A stretch of 64,000 bases of DNA from Litchfieldella rifensis (GTDB lineage: Bacteria; Pseudomonadota; Gammaproteobacteria; Pseudomonadales; Halomonadaceae), in NCBI RefSeq assembly GCF_042646605.1, contig NZ_JBHRUG010000019.1:186001-250000 (forward strand). The letters run 5' to 3'. The notes under the pieces were generated by a model. The model was not told the origin of the DNA, made no database searches, and saw nothing but the letters and a program-made list of their open reading frames with translations. The position numbers were made by a program, and so were the translations under genes. Of the stretch, positions 1-8,727 are shown in pieces (position 1 is the stretch's first letter; the number at the start of each line of letters is the position of its first letter).

Positions 1-396
1 TATGGCGTGTTCATGCGCTACCTGGCCGGCGGTGCGCCGATCTGGACGGACGAGCTGGCGCGTTTCCTGATCATCGGCAGCGTGATGCTGGCGGCAGGCG
101 CGGTATGGGTCGAGGGCGGCCATATGCGCGTCGCCCTGATCGAGCGCTTGCTGCCCGCCCCGCTGTGCCGCCTGCTCCATCTCTACCAGTGGCTGCTGAC
201 GCTGGGCCTGGTCATCGCCGGAGCCGTGTTCAGCTATCGCTATGCCCAGTCGGTGGCGATGTTCACCACCTCGGGCCTGGGCATCAGCCGCACCGTGCCG
301 ATGCTGTCGCTGCCGATCGGCTTCGGCCTGCTGGCCTGGCAGGCGTTGTGGTACGGACCGGCGCCGCTCCCGTCCCAGGCGGAGGAAGCCGTATGA
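1..396 (+). CDS. TRAP transporter small permease (DctQ family), 5' partial
   Basis: Small membrane subunit of a tripartite ATP-independent periplasmic transporter, which together with the large permease takes up a carboxylate-type solute delivered by a periplasmic binding protein. The frame is open to the window edge, and the family's first transmembrane helix is missing, so the true start lies upstream. The visible part has the DctQ pattern: a conserved 'W..ELAR' stretch near the start (WTDELARF), then three hydrophobic segments. Its TGA overlaps the ATG of the large permease by four bases, so the two are translationally coupled. The substrate cannot be told from this fragment; the binding protein gene presumably lies upstream. 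Confidence 0.85.
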   Translation, partial: YGVFMRYLAGGAPIWTDELARFLIIGSVMLAAGAVWVEGGHMRVALIERLLPAPLCRLLHLYQWLLTLGLVIAGAVFSYRYAQSVAMFTTSGLGISRTVPMLSLPIGFGLLAWQALWYGPAPLPSQAEEAV

Positions 397-1670
397 CCCT
401 GACCATGCTCGTGGTCTTCCTGGCGCACGTATTGTTGGGCCTGCCGCTGTTCCTGGCCTTGCTGACCACGGCGGTGGTCGGCTTCCTGTTCGTCGATCTG
501 GCGATGCTGCCGCGCATGCTGCCGCAGCAGTTCTTCGGCGGCATCAACGTGTTCTCGCTGATGGCGATTCCGCTGTTCATCCTGGCCGGCAACCTGATGA
601 ACGCCAGCGGCCTGACCGAACGGCTGATGGGACTGGCGCGGCTGTTGGTGGGGCACCTGCGCGGTGGCATGGGGCACGTCAACGTGGTGTCGAGCGTGTT
701 CTTCGCCGGGGTCAATGGCTCGGCGGTAGCCGACACCTCGGCGCTGGGCTCGTTGCTGGTGCCTTCGATGCGCAAGGAGGGCTATTCGACGGCCTTCGCG
801 GCCGGACTGACGGCCGGCAGTTCGCTGATCGGGCCGATCATTCCGCCCAGCATCTTCATGATCCTGTATGCCTCGCTGACCAATACCTCGGTGGGCGACC
901 TGTTCCTGGGCGGCGTGATCCCGGGCCTGATCCTGGGTATGGCGTTCATGGCCATGAACGCCTGGTATGCCTGGCGTCGGGGCATGACGACACGCGGCCA
1001 GTGGCCCTCACTCGGCGAACTGGGCATGGCGGCGATCGGGGCGCTACCGGCGCTGATCGCGCCATTCATCATCGTCGCCGGCATCGTGATGGGCTTCGTC
1101 ACGCCGACCGAGTCGGGGGCGCTGACCGCGCTCTATGTCGCCCTGTGCGGCGTGCTGCTGGGGCAATTGCGGCTGGCGGACTTCTGGAACGCGATCGTCG
1201 TTACCACGCGGCTGACGTCGGCGATCTTCCTGATCATGGCCGCCGCGGCGACCATCAGCTGGTTGCTCTCCTATGCCCAGGTACCGGCGCAGTTCGTGTC
1301 GCTGCTCGCGCCCTATGTCGAGCAGCCGGTGATGATCCTGCTGCTGCTCAGTGCCATCACCTTCGTCACCGGGATGTTCATGGAAGAGGTCTCGGCGCTG
1401 ATGCTGCTGACACCGATCTTCTCGCCGGTGGCGATGATGGCAGGCATCGACCCGGTGCATCTGGGCATCATCATCACGCTCAATATCACCATCGCTTTGA
1501 TCACGCCGCCGATGGGTGCCTGCGTGTTCGTCGCCGCCGCCGTCAGCCGGCTCGAGATCACGGCGCTGTTCCGCACCATCTGGCCGTTCGTGTTGATGGC
1601 ACTGCTGGTGCTGCTACTGCTGATCCTGTTTCCCGGGCTGACGCTGTGGCTGCCCTCGGCGCTCGGCTAG
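393..1670 (+). CDS. TRAP transporter large permease (DctM family)
   Basis: Twelve-helix large permease of the TRAP transporter, 425 residues, the normal DctM length. The ATG at 393 overlaps the stop of the small permease (ATGA). DctM hallmarks are visible: a loop reading NGSAVADTSALGS near residues 108-120, the re-entrant GPIIPPSIFMILYA segment that follows, and a C-terminal ITPPMGACVF segment. The next gene, a D-Ala-D-Ala dipeptidase, starts 33 bases downstream on the same strand and may be cotranscribed. This hints at uptake of a cell-wall-derived or related acidic compound, but that link is only inference. Confidence 0.93.
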   Translation: MTLTMLVVFLAHVLLGLPLFLALLTTAVVGFLFVDLAMLPRMLPQQFFGGINVFSLMAIPLFILAGNLMNASGLTERLMGLARLLVGHLRGGMGHVNVVSSVFFAGVNGSAVADTSALGSLLVPSMRKEGYSTAFAAGLTAGSSLIGPIIPPSIFMILYASLTNTSVGDLFLGGVIPGLILGMAFMAMNAWYAWRRGMTTRGQWPSLGELGMAAIGALPALIAPFIIVAGIVMGFVTPTESGALTALYVALCGVLLGQLRLADFWNAIVVTTRLTSAIFLIMAAAATISWLLSYAQVPAQFVSLLAPYVEQPVMILLLLSAITFVTGMFMEEVSALMLLTPIFSPVAMMAGIDPVHLGIIITLNITIALITPPMGACVFVAAAVSRLEITALFRTIWPFVLMALLVLLLLILFPGLTLWLPSALG

Positions 1671-1703
1671 GCCCTGACGCTTGCCCCGATCTGGAATTCC
1701 CAC

Positions 1704-2453
1704 ATGAAGACTTCCGAAACCGCCAAGACACCGATTCCCCACCTCGCCGAGCCGTGCTGGGACGACGTGAGCCGCCTGCCGATCGAGCCTGGCGACGAGC
1801 CCCTGGTGCCGATGAGCCTGGCGCCCGAGCCGGTCAAGGTGTTTCCCGCCTATGCCCGGCTCGGCATTCCCGGCGCGGTGCCGGAGTGCTATGTGCGCGA
1901 AAGCGTCTACCGACGCCTGCTGTTGGTAGCGCGCGCGCTGCCGCCGGGTACCGGCCTGGTGGTGCTGGATGGCTGGCGCCCCTGGCGGGTGCAGCAGTAC
2001 CTGTTCGATACCCTGTACGAGACCATCCGCACCCACCACCCCGAATTCGACGAGGAAACGTTGCTCGAGCGTACCCGCGAGTTCATTTCGGTGCCCAGCC
2101 GCGACCCGTCGGCGCCGAGCCCGCACCTCACCGGCGGGGCGGTGGACGTGACGCTGTGCGACGCCGACGGCCTGATGCTGGAGATGGGCTCGCTGTTCGA
2201 TGAGGCGAGTCCCGCTTCGCACAGCGATTTCCTCGAGCGGTCGGATGACCTCGACGAACGCCAGCGCCGCGCCCGCGACCATCGTCGCCTGCTCTATCAC
2301 GCCATGCATGCCCAAGGCTTCACCAACCTGCCCAGCGAGTGGTGGCACTACGATTACGGCGACCAGTTGTGGGCCCATTATGGCGGCCACGTCCAGGCAA
2401 TCTATGGCCCCACCGAACTGGATACCATCGAGAATCGCTGGCGACGGCAGTGA
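1704..2453 (+). CDS. D-alanyl-D-alanine dipeptidase (VanX/DdpX family, peptidase M15D)
   Basis: Zinc dipeptidase predicted to split D-Ala-D-Ala. The 249-residue protein carries the M15D signature: H141 and D148 in the SPHLTGGAVDVT motif, and E212 and H215 in EWWH. H141, D148 and H215 are the expected zinc ligands and E212 the catalytic base. The DGWRPWR stretch near residue 93 matches the conserved arginine region. No signal peptide is evident, so it probably acts in the cytoplasm. It follows the TRAP permease by 33 bases. VanX-type enzymes outside glycopeptide-resistance loci usually serve D-Ala-D-Ala catabolism; no vanHA-like genes are near, so a resistance role is unlikely. Confidence 0.9.
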   Translation: MKTSETAKTPIPHLAEPCWDDVSRLPIEPGDEPLVPMSLAPEPVKVFPAYARLGIPGAVPECYVRESVYRRLLLVARALPPGTGLVVLDGWRPWRVQQYLFDTLYETIRTHHPEFDEETLLERTREFISVPSRDPSAPSPHLTGGAVDVTLCDADGLMLEMGSLFDEASPASHSDFLERSDDLDERQRRARDHRRLLYHAMHAQGFTNLPSEWWHYDYGDQLWAHYGGHVQAIYGPTELDTIENRWRRQ

Positions 2454-2527
2454 TAAGTAAACGCTACCTCGAGCGAGGGGGAGGCACTTCGGCGGCGTCT
2501 CGTTGGCTCCGTCCACCGAGTCGACAG

Positions 2528-2554
2528 AAATACCCTCATTTTTGGAGGGTATTT
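2528..2554. terminator. Perfect 10-bp inverted repeat after the dipeptidase gene
   Basis: The arms AAATACCCTC (2528-2537) and GAGGGTATTT (2545-2554) are perfectly complementary around a 7-base loop, 75 bases after the dipeptidase stop. The A-rich left and T-rich right edges make it a plausible bidirectional Rho-independent terminator closing the TRAP/dipeptidase transcript. AT-rich sequence that could hold the promoter of the downstream small ORF begins just after it. Confidence 0.55.
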
Positions 2555-2714
2555 CGGCAATCAGACCAGGATCTGGTTGGCTAATATCTCAACCACCAAT
2601 TGTTAATAAAACAAAGATTAATGTTTCTTTTGTTTTCCTTTGGGTGCATTTAACATGCACAATGTTACGACACTGGACGATTGTCACAGGGAACGGTGGC
2701 TAGGAGGAGCTTGA

Positions 2715-2816
2715 ATGCTGGTACCCGCTATCGCTGTTGTCATAGCCGTAAGCGCCATAGTTACTGTGTGTGCGTGTCTTCTGGTTCGGGGCAATAAAGA
2801 CACGGATCAGGAGTAA
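2715..2816 (+). CDS. Small single-pass membrane protein (33 aa), unrecognised
   Basis: Short ORF not assigned to any family. It is supported by a strong Shine-Dalgarno (AGGAGG at 2702-2707, 7 bases before the ATG), by an AT-rich possible promoter region at about 2580-2660, and by a clear Rho-independent terminator 19 bases after the stop, so it looks like a free-standing unit. The product is a hydrophobic helix of about 22 residues (LVPAIAVVIAVSAIVTVCAC) followed by a short charged tail (RGNKDTDQE), which predicts an inner-membrane microprotein. Small accessory subunits of transporters look like this, but no partner gene is adjacent. Confidence 0.55.
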   Translation: MLVPAIAVVIAVSAIVTVCACLLVRGNKDTDQE

Positions 2817-2834
2817 CAAAATTAACAAAAATTA

Positions 2835-2870
2835 AAGCAGGCCTTTCTCAAGAGGCCTGCTTTTCTTTTA
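2835..2870 (+). terminator. Rho-independent terminator of the small ORF
   Basis: Stem AAGCAGGCCT (2835-2844) pairs perfectly with AGGCCTGCTT (2853-2862) and runs into a T-rich tract. It lies 19 bases after the stop of the 33-residue ORF. Confidence 0.85.
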
Positions 2871-3218
2871 GGCAGTGAACTGCCGTCAATGGCACGCGCT
2901 CGCCTTTTGTTCAACCCAAGCCCTTGCTGCCAAACTTTGCATTTATGCAAGATCGATTTTCAAATTCTGCCAATTTATCTCCGCGAACGAACAGGCTATC
3001 GTCATAATCAGGTGGCAAGGACAGGGGAATACGCCCCGTCACTGCAAACTGGACAACGTCGAGTCGGGGAGAAGGCGCCATGTTCTATACGGGAGATCCT
3101 GGCCTGCGGGCGATCGAACGACAAAACCTGCGGCTGCGTGCCAGGATGTTTGGCAGGCTGTTGCCACGACTGGGACGCGGTGTCGTCTCGCTGGCGAGAA
3201 GGTTGTCCATCCCCCTCC
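2871..3218. other. Intergenic stretch without a supported gene
   Basis: About 350 bases between the small-ORF terminator and the DUF3820 gene. An ATG at 3080 opens a frame beginning MFYTGDPGLRAIERQNLRLR, which is Arg/Leu-rich and might be a short basic protein, but it runs antisense into the DUF3820 gene, has no clear ribosome binding site and resembles no family I know. I do not call it a gene. Confidence 0.4.
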
Positions 3219-3425
3219 CTAGCGCAGCGGATCGAGCAGCGAGCTCAGACCGTTGTGGTCGATCTCGTGCATCAACTGCAGAAGCTGGCCGATCTCGCCG
3301 GGAGGGAAGCCTTCCCGGGCGAACCAGTTGAGGTAGGGGCCGGGCAGGTCGGCGATCAGCCGGCCTTCGTACTTGCCGAACGGCATCTTGCGGGTGACCA
3401 GCTTCTGCAAGTCTTCGGGGGCCAT
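3219..3425 (-). CDS. DUF3820 family protein
   Basis: Small cytoplasmic protein of 68 residues matching the DUF3820 family (sometimes annotated as a putative quorum-sensing-regulated virulence factor). Family marks are the MPFGKYEGRLIADLP segment followed by YLNWFAREGFP. The ATG at 3425 is preferred over the GTG nine bases upstream because an AGGAG sits 8 bases before it. The biochemical role of the family is not established. It is divergent from the S9 peptidase gene, with about 90 bases between the starts. Confidence 0.85.
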   Translation of the reverse strand: MAPEDLQKLVTRKMPFGKYEGRLIADLPGPYLNWFAREGFPPGEIGQLLQLMHEIDHNGLSSLLDPLR

Positions 3426-3513
3426 GCGTCGCACTCCTTTGCCGTTTTGTCTCTCGTTCCTCGCACCTTAGTCTAAGGTAATCCAATCAGGTAGCGAAGA
3501 AGAGAGAGCCGAG

Positions 3514-5598
3514 ATGGGCAAGACGTCACACAATACCCCGCCAGAGGAGGCGACCGATCCTTATCTGTGGCTCGAGGAGGTCGACGCTGAGCAGGCCCTG
3601 GAATGGGTCAAGGCGCAGAATGCGGTGGCTCAGGCTCGACTGGAGGCTGCCGACGGTTTCGAGTCGCTGCGTGCTGACTTGCTGGCCATCCTCGATTCCG
3701 ATGACCGGATCCCCTTCGTCGTCAAGCGCGGCGAGCACTACTACAACTTCTGGCAGGACAAGGATCACCCACGTGGCCTGTGGCGGCGCACCACGCCGGA
3801 CGAGTACCGCAAGCCACAGCCGCAGTGGGAGACCCTGATCGATGTCGATGCCCTCAATGCCACCGAGGGGGAGAACTGGGTCTGGCACGGCGCGCACTGC
3901 CTCAAGCCACGCGACCCGGACGAGCCCTACCGGCACTGCCTGATCTCGCTGTCGCGGGGCGGTGCCGACGCCGACGTGACTCGCGAGTTCGATCTCGTCG
4001 ACAAGCGCTGGGTCGACGATGGCTTTTTCCGCGCCGAGGCCAAGGGAGCGCTGAGCTGGATCGACGAGAACACCGTCTATGCCTATACCGATTTCGGCGA
4101 GGGTTCGCTGACCGCCTCGGGCTATCCGCGCATCGTCAAGGAGTGGCGGCGCGGCACGCCGCTGAGCGCGGCGGCCACGGTCTACAGCGGCGAGCCGGAC
4201 GACATGTCCATCGGTGCCGTGCATGACCATACCCGTGGCTACGAACGCGACTTCGTGGTTCGTTCGCGGGCCTTCTACGACAACGAGCTCTACCTGCGTG
4301 CCGAGGAGGGCACGCTGCTTAGGATCGACGTGCCCAACTCGGCCCGCAAGCAGGTGCATCGGCGCTGGCTGATGCTGGAACTGCGCGAGCCCTGGAGCGT
4401 CGCTGGCGAGACCTATCCCGCCGGGGCGTTGCTGGCGACCGACTTCGATGCCTTCATCGCCGGTGAACGGAAGTTCCGGGTACTGTTCGCGCCCAGCGAG
4501 ACCACCTCGCTGGCGGCCACCACCTGGACCCGGAACCACCTCATCCTCAACGTGCTGGATAACGTCAAGAACCGCCTGTATGTGCTCACCCCCGGAGAAG
4601 GGAAGTGGGCGCAGGAGCCGCTTGTCGGGGCGCCCGGGATCGGTACGGTGAGCGTCAGTGCAGTGGACGACGAGGAATCCGACGACTATTTCATGATCGT
4701 CACCGGCTATCTCACACCCACCACGCTGTATTACGGGCGGGTTGGCGAGACGCCGCACAAGCTCAAGGCGGCGCCGGCGTTCTTCGAGACCGAGGGGCTT
4801 GCTGTCAGCCAGCATTTCGCCACCAGCCGGGACGGTACCCGCGTGCCGTACTTCATGGTGGCCGGGGAGGATCTCGAAACCGATGGCAAGAACCCGACCC
4901 TGCTCTACGGTTACGGCGGCTTCGAGGTCTCGCTGACGCCCGGCTACAGCGGTGGGGTCGGCCGTGGCTGGCTCAGCCAGGGCGGGGTCTACGTGGTCGC
5001 CAATATCCGTGGCGGCGGCGAATACGGCCCGCGCTGGCACCGTGCCGCGCTCAAGGCCGAGCGCCACACGGCCTACGAGGACTTCGCCGCGGTCGCCGAA
5101 GACCTGATCGCGCGCGGCATCACCTCGCCCAGCCATCTGGGCATCCAGGGCGGCTCCAACGGCGGTTTGCTGGTGGGCAACATGCTGGTGACTTATCCAC
5201 AACGGTTCGGCGCCGTGGTCTGCCAGGTGCCGCTGCTCGATATGCGTCGCTACCACCGCTTGCTGGCCGGTGCCTCGTGGATGGCCGAATATGGCGATCC
5301 TGACAGCGACGACTGGCAATTCCTCAGCCAGTACTCGCCCTATCACAATCTCGGCGCCGAGGCGGACTACCCACCGCTGCTGCTGATGACCAGCACCCGC
5401 GACGACCGCGTTCACCCCGGCCATGCGCGCAAGATGATGGCGCGCATGAGCGAGCAGGGGCACGAGGTGTTCTATTACGAGAACATCGAGGGTGGCCATG
5501 GCGGAGCGGCCGACAACCGCCAGCAGGCCTACATGCAGGCGCTGGCCTACACCTTCCTCAGACAGACACTGTTCCCGCGACCCCCTATTCGTAGGTGA
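3514..5598 (+). CDS. Prolyl oligopeptidase family serine peptidase (S9A)
   Basis: A 694-residue oligopeptidase with an N-terminal beta-propeller and a C-terminal alpha/beta hydrolase domain, expected to cleave short peptides in the cytoplasm. The catalytic triad is visible: S548 in GGSNGG, D630 or D631 in TSTRDDRVHP, and H662 in EGGHGG. Length and layout match the S9A family, and no signal peptide is seen. The last 14 bases overlap the convergent cupin regulator gene. The final 60 bases or so recur near 9050-9117, where a fragment of a second S9 gene survives. Confidence 0.93.
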   Translation: MGKTSHNTPPEEATDPYLWLEEVDAEQALEWVKAQNAVAQARLEAADGFESLRADLLAILDSDDRIPFVVKRGEHYYNFWQDKDHPRGLWRRTTPDEYRKPQPQWETLIDVDALNATEGENWVWHGAHCLKPRDPDEPYRHCLISLSRGGADADVTREFDLVDKRWVDDGFFRAEAKGALSWIDENTVYAYTDFGEGSLTASGYPRIVKEWRRGTPLSAAATVYSGEPDDMSIGAVHDHTRGYERDFVVRSRAFYDNELYLRAEEGTLLRIDVPNSARKQVHRRWLMLELREPWSVAGETYPAGALLATDFDAFIAGERKFRVLFAPSETTSLAATTWTRNHLILNVLDNVKNRLYVLTPGEGKWAQEPLVGAPGIGTVSVSAVDDEESDDYFMIVTGYLTPTTLYYGRVGETPHKLKAAPAFFETEGLAVSQHFATSRDGTRVPYFMVAGEDLETDGKNPTLLYGYGGFEVSLTPGYSGGVGRGWLSQGGVYVVANIRGGGEYGPRWHRAALKAERHTAYEDFAAVAEDLIARGITSPSHLGIQGGSNGGLLVGNMLVTYPQRFGAVVCQVPLLDMRRYHRLLAGASWMAEYGDPDSDDWQFLSQYSPYHNLGAEADYPPLLLMTSTRDDRVHPGHARKMMARMSEQGHEVFYYENIEGGHGGAADNRQQAYMQALAYTFLRQTLFPRPPIRR

Positions 5599-6166
5599 CC
5601 ACCAGGAAGGCCAGTAGCTCGTCATCGCTGTCGTTCTCGATGGTGTGTTCCTGGTCGGCGTGATAGTGCGCCGAATCCCCCGCGGCCAGGTGGCATGCGT
5701 TGTCGCCGGCGATGATCCGGGCACTGCCCTGGCTAATGGTCAATAATTCTCGAGTACCCTCGAAATGGGGCGCACTGCGCAGGCTGGCGTGGGGGGCGAT
5801 GCGCAGTTCGTAGAACTCGACATGCTTCTCGAGGTGAAGCGGCGAGAGGGTGCGGATGCGGCACTCGCGATCATCGCGGAACAGGTGGGTAGTGTCGTTG
5901 CCGCGTACCACCTCGATGCTGGAGGCGGTCCAGGGCTGGTCGACCAGGTCACCGATGCTCAGCCCGAAGGCCTGGGCGATGCGCAAGGTCACTGCCAGGG
6001 TGGGATTGGCACGGCCCCGTTCGATCTGGCTGAGCATCGAGCGGCTGACTCCGCAGGCGGACGCCAGCTGGTCCAGGGTCAGGCCCCGTTTCTTGCGCAG
6101 CTCGATGACGCGATCGCAGAGCAACTGACCGCCGCCATCCTCCTGTCTCGATGGTGTCTGGGTCAC
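5585..6166 (-). CDS. XRE-family transcriptional regulator with C-terminal cupin domain
   Basis: DNA-binding regulator of about 193 residues: a helix-turn-helix of the lambda-repressor type in the N-terminal third (LTLDQLASACGVSRSMLSQI followed by ERGRANPTL), then a cupin sensor domain (APHASLRSAPHFEGT...GDSAHYHADQEH). I choose the GTG at 6166 because GGAGG lies 5 bases before it; an in-frame ATG at 6211 would add 15 residues but overlaps the presumed operator. The gene is divergent from tdh-kbl, so it most likely controls threonine catabolism and possibly itself. Its effector is unknown. Confidence 0.88.
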   Translation of the reverse strand: MTQTPSRQEDGGGQLLCDRVIELRKKRGLTLDQLASACGVSRSMLSQIERGRANPTLAVTLRIAQAFGLSIGDLVDQPWTASSIEVVRGNDTTHLFRDDRECRIRTLSPLHLEKHVEFYELRIAPHASLRSAPHFEGTRELLTISQGSARIIAGDNACHLAAGDSAHYHADQEHTIENDSDDELLAFLVVTYE

Positions 6167-6207
6167 TCGAGCCTCCGTTGAAATCCAATATAGTGGATAA
6201 ATTTCCT

Positions 6208-6230
6208 GCATAGAGAATTTTCTACTATGC
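6208..6230. promoter_or_regulatory. Candidate operator between the cupin regulator and tdh
   Basis: An imperfect palindrome with arms GCATAG (6208-6213) and CTATGC (6225-6230), extended inward by GAA/TTC pairs, lies in the AT-rich part of the divergent intergenic region. It covers the alternative upstream ATG of the regulator. Position and symmetry suit a dimeric helix-turn-helix regulator; binding is inferred only. Confidence 0.45.
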
Positions 6231-6310
6231 TGGAATTACTTCCTTTATGGTAAACGCCCAGGCAGGGATTACCAGCGAAGGGGCCATATCACAAGTTCAA
6301 GGAGGCGCAG

Positions 6311-7336
6311 ATGAAGGCACTGGTCAAGCGAGAGGCAGCACCGGGGCTGTGGCTCGAAGAGGTATCCATGCCGGAGATCGGCATCAACGATGTATTGGTG
6401 CGCGTGAAACGCACGGCCATCTGCGGTACCGACGTGCACATTTATAACTGGGACAGCTGGGCGCAGAAGACCATCCCCGTGCCCATGGTGGTGGGTCACG
6501 AGTTCGTCGGCGAGATCGTCGAGGTCGGCGCCAACGTCAACGACTTCCATCCCGGACAGATCGTCTCGGGGGAGGGGCACGTCGTTTGCGGCCGCTGCCG
6601 CAACTGCCTGGCGGGGCGCCGCCACCTGTGCGCCCACACTAGCGGCGTGGGCGTCAACCGCCCCGGGGCCTTCGCCGAATACGTCTCCCTGCCCATGTCC
6701 AATGTGTGGGAGCACAAGCCGGGCATCGACCTCGACGTGGCCGCACTGTTTGACCCCCTGGGCAACGCCGTGCACACCGCCTTGCAGTACGACCTGCTCG
6801 GCGAGGACGTGCTGATCACCGGTGCCGGTCCCATCGGCGCCATGGCGGCCGCGGTGTGTCGCCATGCCGGCGCGCGTCACGTGGTGGTCACCGACCTCAA
6901 TCCCCAGCGCCTGGCACTGGCCGAGACCCTGGGTGCCACACGTACCGTGAATGTCGGCCAGGAGAGCCTGGCCGAGGTGCAACGATCCCTGGGCATGACC
7001 GAGGGGTTCGACGTCGGACTGGAGATGTCCGGCAGCCCCGCCGCCTTCGAGGATATGCTGGCCAACATGTGCCATGGCGGCAAGGTGGCGATGCTGGGCA
7101 TTCCCACCGAGGAATTGGCCATCGACTGGAACACCGTGATCTTCAACATGCTGACCATCAAGGGCATCTATGGCCGCGAGATGTACGAGACCTGGTACAA
7201 GATGTCGGTGATGGTCGAATCCGGGCTGGACATCTCGCCGGTGATCACCCATCGCCTGCCTTACAGCGACTTCCAGCGGGGGTTCGAGGCGATGTTGGCG
7301 GGGGAGGCCAGCAAGGTGATCCTGAACTGGGACTGA
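6311..7336 (+). CDS. tdh: L-threonine 3-dehydrogenase
   Basis: Zinc- and NAD-dependent medium-chain dehydrogenase oxidising L-threonine to 2-amino-3-ketobutyrate. At 341 residues it has the E. coli length. The catalytic zinc ligand C38 (AICGTDVHIYNWD), the GHE motif at 62-64 and the four structural-zinc cysteines (CGRCRNCLAGRRHLC) are present, as is the glycine-rich cofactor motif GAGPIGAMA. A strong AAGGAGG precedes the ATG. kbl follows after 51 bases, so the unstable ketobutyrate is handed directly to the next enzyme. Confidence 0.97.
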   Translation: MKALVKREAAPGLWLEEVSMPEIGINDVLVRVKRTAICGTDVHIYNWDSWAQKTIPVPMVVGHEFVGEIVEVGANVNDFHPGQIVSGEGHVVCGRCRNCLAGRRHLCAHTSGVGVNRPGAFAEYVSLPMSNVWEHKPGIDLDVAALFDPLGNAVHTALQYDLLGEDVLITGAGPIGAMAAAVCRHAGARHVVVTDLNPQRLALAETLGATRTVNVGQESLAEVQRSLGMTEGFDVGLEMSGSPAAFEDMLANMCHGGKVAMLGIPTEELAIDWNTVIFNMLTIKGIYGREMYETWYKMSVMVESGLDISPVITHRLPYSDFQRGFEAMLAGEASKVILNWD

Positions 7337-7387
7337 GACCATCCTCCACCCTACGGTGGGGTGATTAAGCAAGAGGGAAACGACACC

Positions 7388-8590
7388 ATGTATGGCGACT
7401 TTCAACAACACCTGCGTGACGAGCTCGAGGCCATCGAGAATGCCGGCCTGTTCAAGCGGGAACGCGAGCTGGCCACACCCCAGGGCGCCCATGTGGGCGT
7501 GGCGCAGGATGGCGAGGTACTGAACCTCTGCGCCAACAACTACCTGGGGCTCGCCCAGCACCCGGCGGTCAAGGCGGCGGCCCAGGCCGGGCTGGAGGAG
7601 TGGGGCTACGGCCTGGCCTCGGTGCGCTTCATCTGCGGCACCCAGACCCTGCACAAGCAGCTCGAGGCGAGGCTTAGCGAGTTCCTCGGCACCGAGGACA
7701 CCATCCTCTACCCGTCCTGTTTCGATGCCAACGGGGGCCTGTTCGAGACGCTGCTTGGCCCCGAGGATGCGGTGATCTCCGACGAGCTCAACCACGCCAG
7801 CATCATCGACGGGGTGCGCCTGTGCAAGGCCAAACGCTATCGCTACCGCAATAGTGACATGACCGACCTGGAAGCCCAGTTGCAGGCAGCCGACAAGGCC
7901 GGCGCGCGCTTCAAGCTGATCACCACCGACGGCGTGTTCTCCATGGACGGCTACATCGCCAAGCTGGACGAGATCTGTGACCTGGCCGAGCGCTACCACG
8001 CCCTGGTGCATGTCGACGACTGCCATGCCACCGGCTTCCTCGGCGAGGGCGGGCGCGGCACCCACGAGTACCGGAATTGCCTGGACCGGGTGGACATCCT
8101 CACCGGGACGCTGGGCAAGGCCTTGGGCGGCGCCAGTGGGGGCTACACCAGTGGCCGCCGGGAAATAGTCGCGCTGCTGCGCCAGCGATCGCGTCCCTAC
8201 CTGTTCTCCAACACCGTGGCGCCGCCGGTGGTCGCCGGGGCGCTCAAGGCCCTGGAGCTGGCAGGGGAATCCAGCGAGCTGCGGGACCGACTCAAGGAGA
8301 ACACTGCCTTCTTCCGCCAGGGACTCGAGGCTCTGGGTTTCGAGCTGCTCCCCGGGGAACATCCCATCGTGCCGGTGATGTTGCACGATGCCGCTCTGGC
8401 CGCGCGCTTCGCCGAGGCGATGCTGGAGGAGGGCGTCTACGTGATCGCCTTCTCCTACCCCGTGGTTCCCAAGGGCAAGGCGCGTATCCGCACCCAAGTG
8501 TCGGCGGCCCTGACACGTGACGATCTGGAGTTCGCCTTGGCGGCCTTCGGTCGGGTGAAGGAGCGCTTGGGCCTGGGCGGTGACATTTAG
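7388..8590 (+). CDS. kbl: Glycine C-acetyltransferase (2-amino-3-ketobutyrate CoA ligase)
   Basis: PLP-dependent alpha-oxoamine synthase that cleaves 2-amino-3-ketobutyrate with CoA to glycine and acetyl-CoA, completing threonine degradation begun by Tdh. The 400-residue product starts at the ATG at 7388 (MYGDFQQHL) rather than at the longer frame upstream. The PLP lysine is K244 in GTLGKALGGASGGY, the same number as in E. coli. The HVDDCHATGFLG and TDGVFSMDG motifs are also conserved. Cotranscribed with tdh. Confidence 0.97.
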   Translation: MYGDFQQHLRDELEAIENAGLFKRERELATPQGAHVGVAQDGEVLNLCANNYLGLAQHPAVKAAAQAGLEEWGYGLASVRFICGTQTLHKQLEARLSEFLGTEDTILYPSCFDANGGLFETLLGPEDAVISDELNHASIIDGVRLCKAKRYRYRNSDMTDLEAQLQAADKAGARFKLITTDGVFSMDGYIAKLDEICDLAERYHALVHVDDCHATGFLGEGGRGTHEYRNCLDRVDILTGTLGKALGGASGGYTSGRREIVALLRQRSRPYLFSNTVAPPVVAGALKALELAGESSELRDRLKENTAFFRQGLEALGFELLPGEHPIVPVMLHDAALAARFAEAMLEEGVYVIAFSYPVVPKGKARIRTQVSAALTRDDLEFALAAFGRVKERLGLGGDI

Positions 8591-8613
8591 TTCTTTGCGA
8601 TGCCCGGGCGGGT

Positions 8614-8643
8614 GTTCCCTTTCGCCTCCAGTCGAAAGGGAAC
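8614..8643 (+). terminator. Hairpin after kbl
   Basis: Perfect 11-bp stem GTTCCCTTTCG (8614-8624) and CGAAAGGGAAC (8633-8643) with an 8-base loop, 23 bases after the kbl stop. There is no U-tract, so it may be a transcript-end stabiliser rather than an intrinsic terminator. Confidence 0.5.
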
Positions 8644-8727
8644 GCAAGCTTGCTTGCACTGGCGTTTCAAGAGCCGTGGCGACGATCAGCCAGCCCAATC
8701 AAGGGCTTGTCCTCGCCAGCCAACCAC

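Noticed and set aside
3080..3331. 83-codon plus-strand ORF (MFYTGDPGLRAIE...)
   Set aside because: No good ribosome binding site, overlaps the DUF3820 gene in antisense, and no family resemblance.
3526..5724. Minus-strand open frame of over 700 codons opposite the S9 peptidase
   Set aside because: The plus-strand frame has a full catalytic triad; the antisense frame has shadow-like composition.
6269..8698. Minus-strand open frame of about 800 codons across tdh and kbl
   Set aside because: Antisense to two textbook enzymes; no domain and no start signal.
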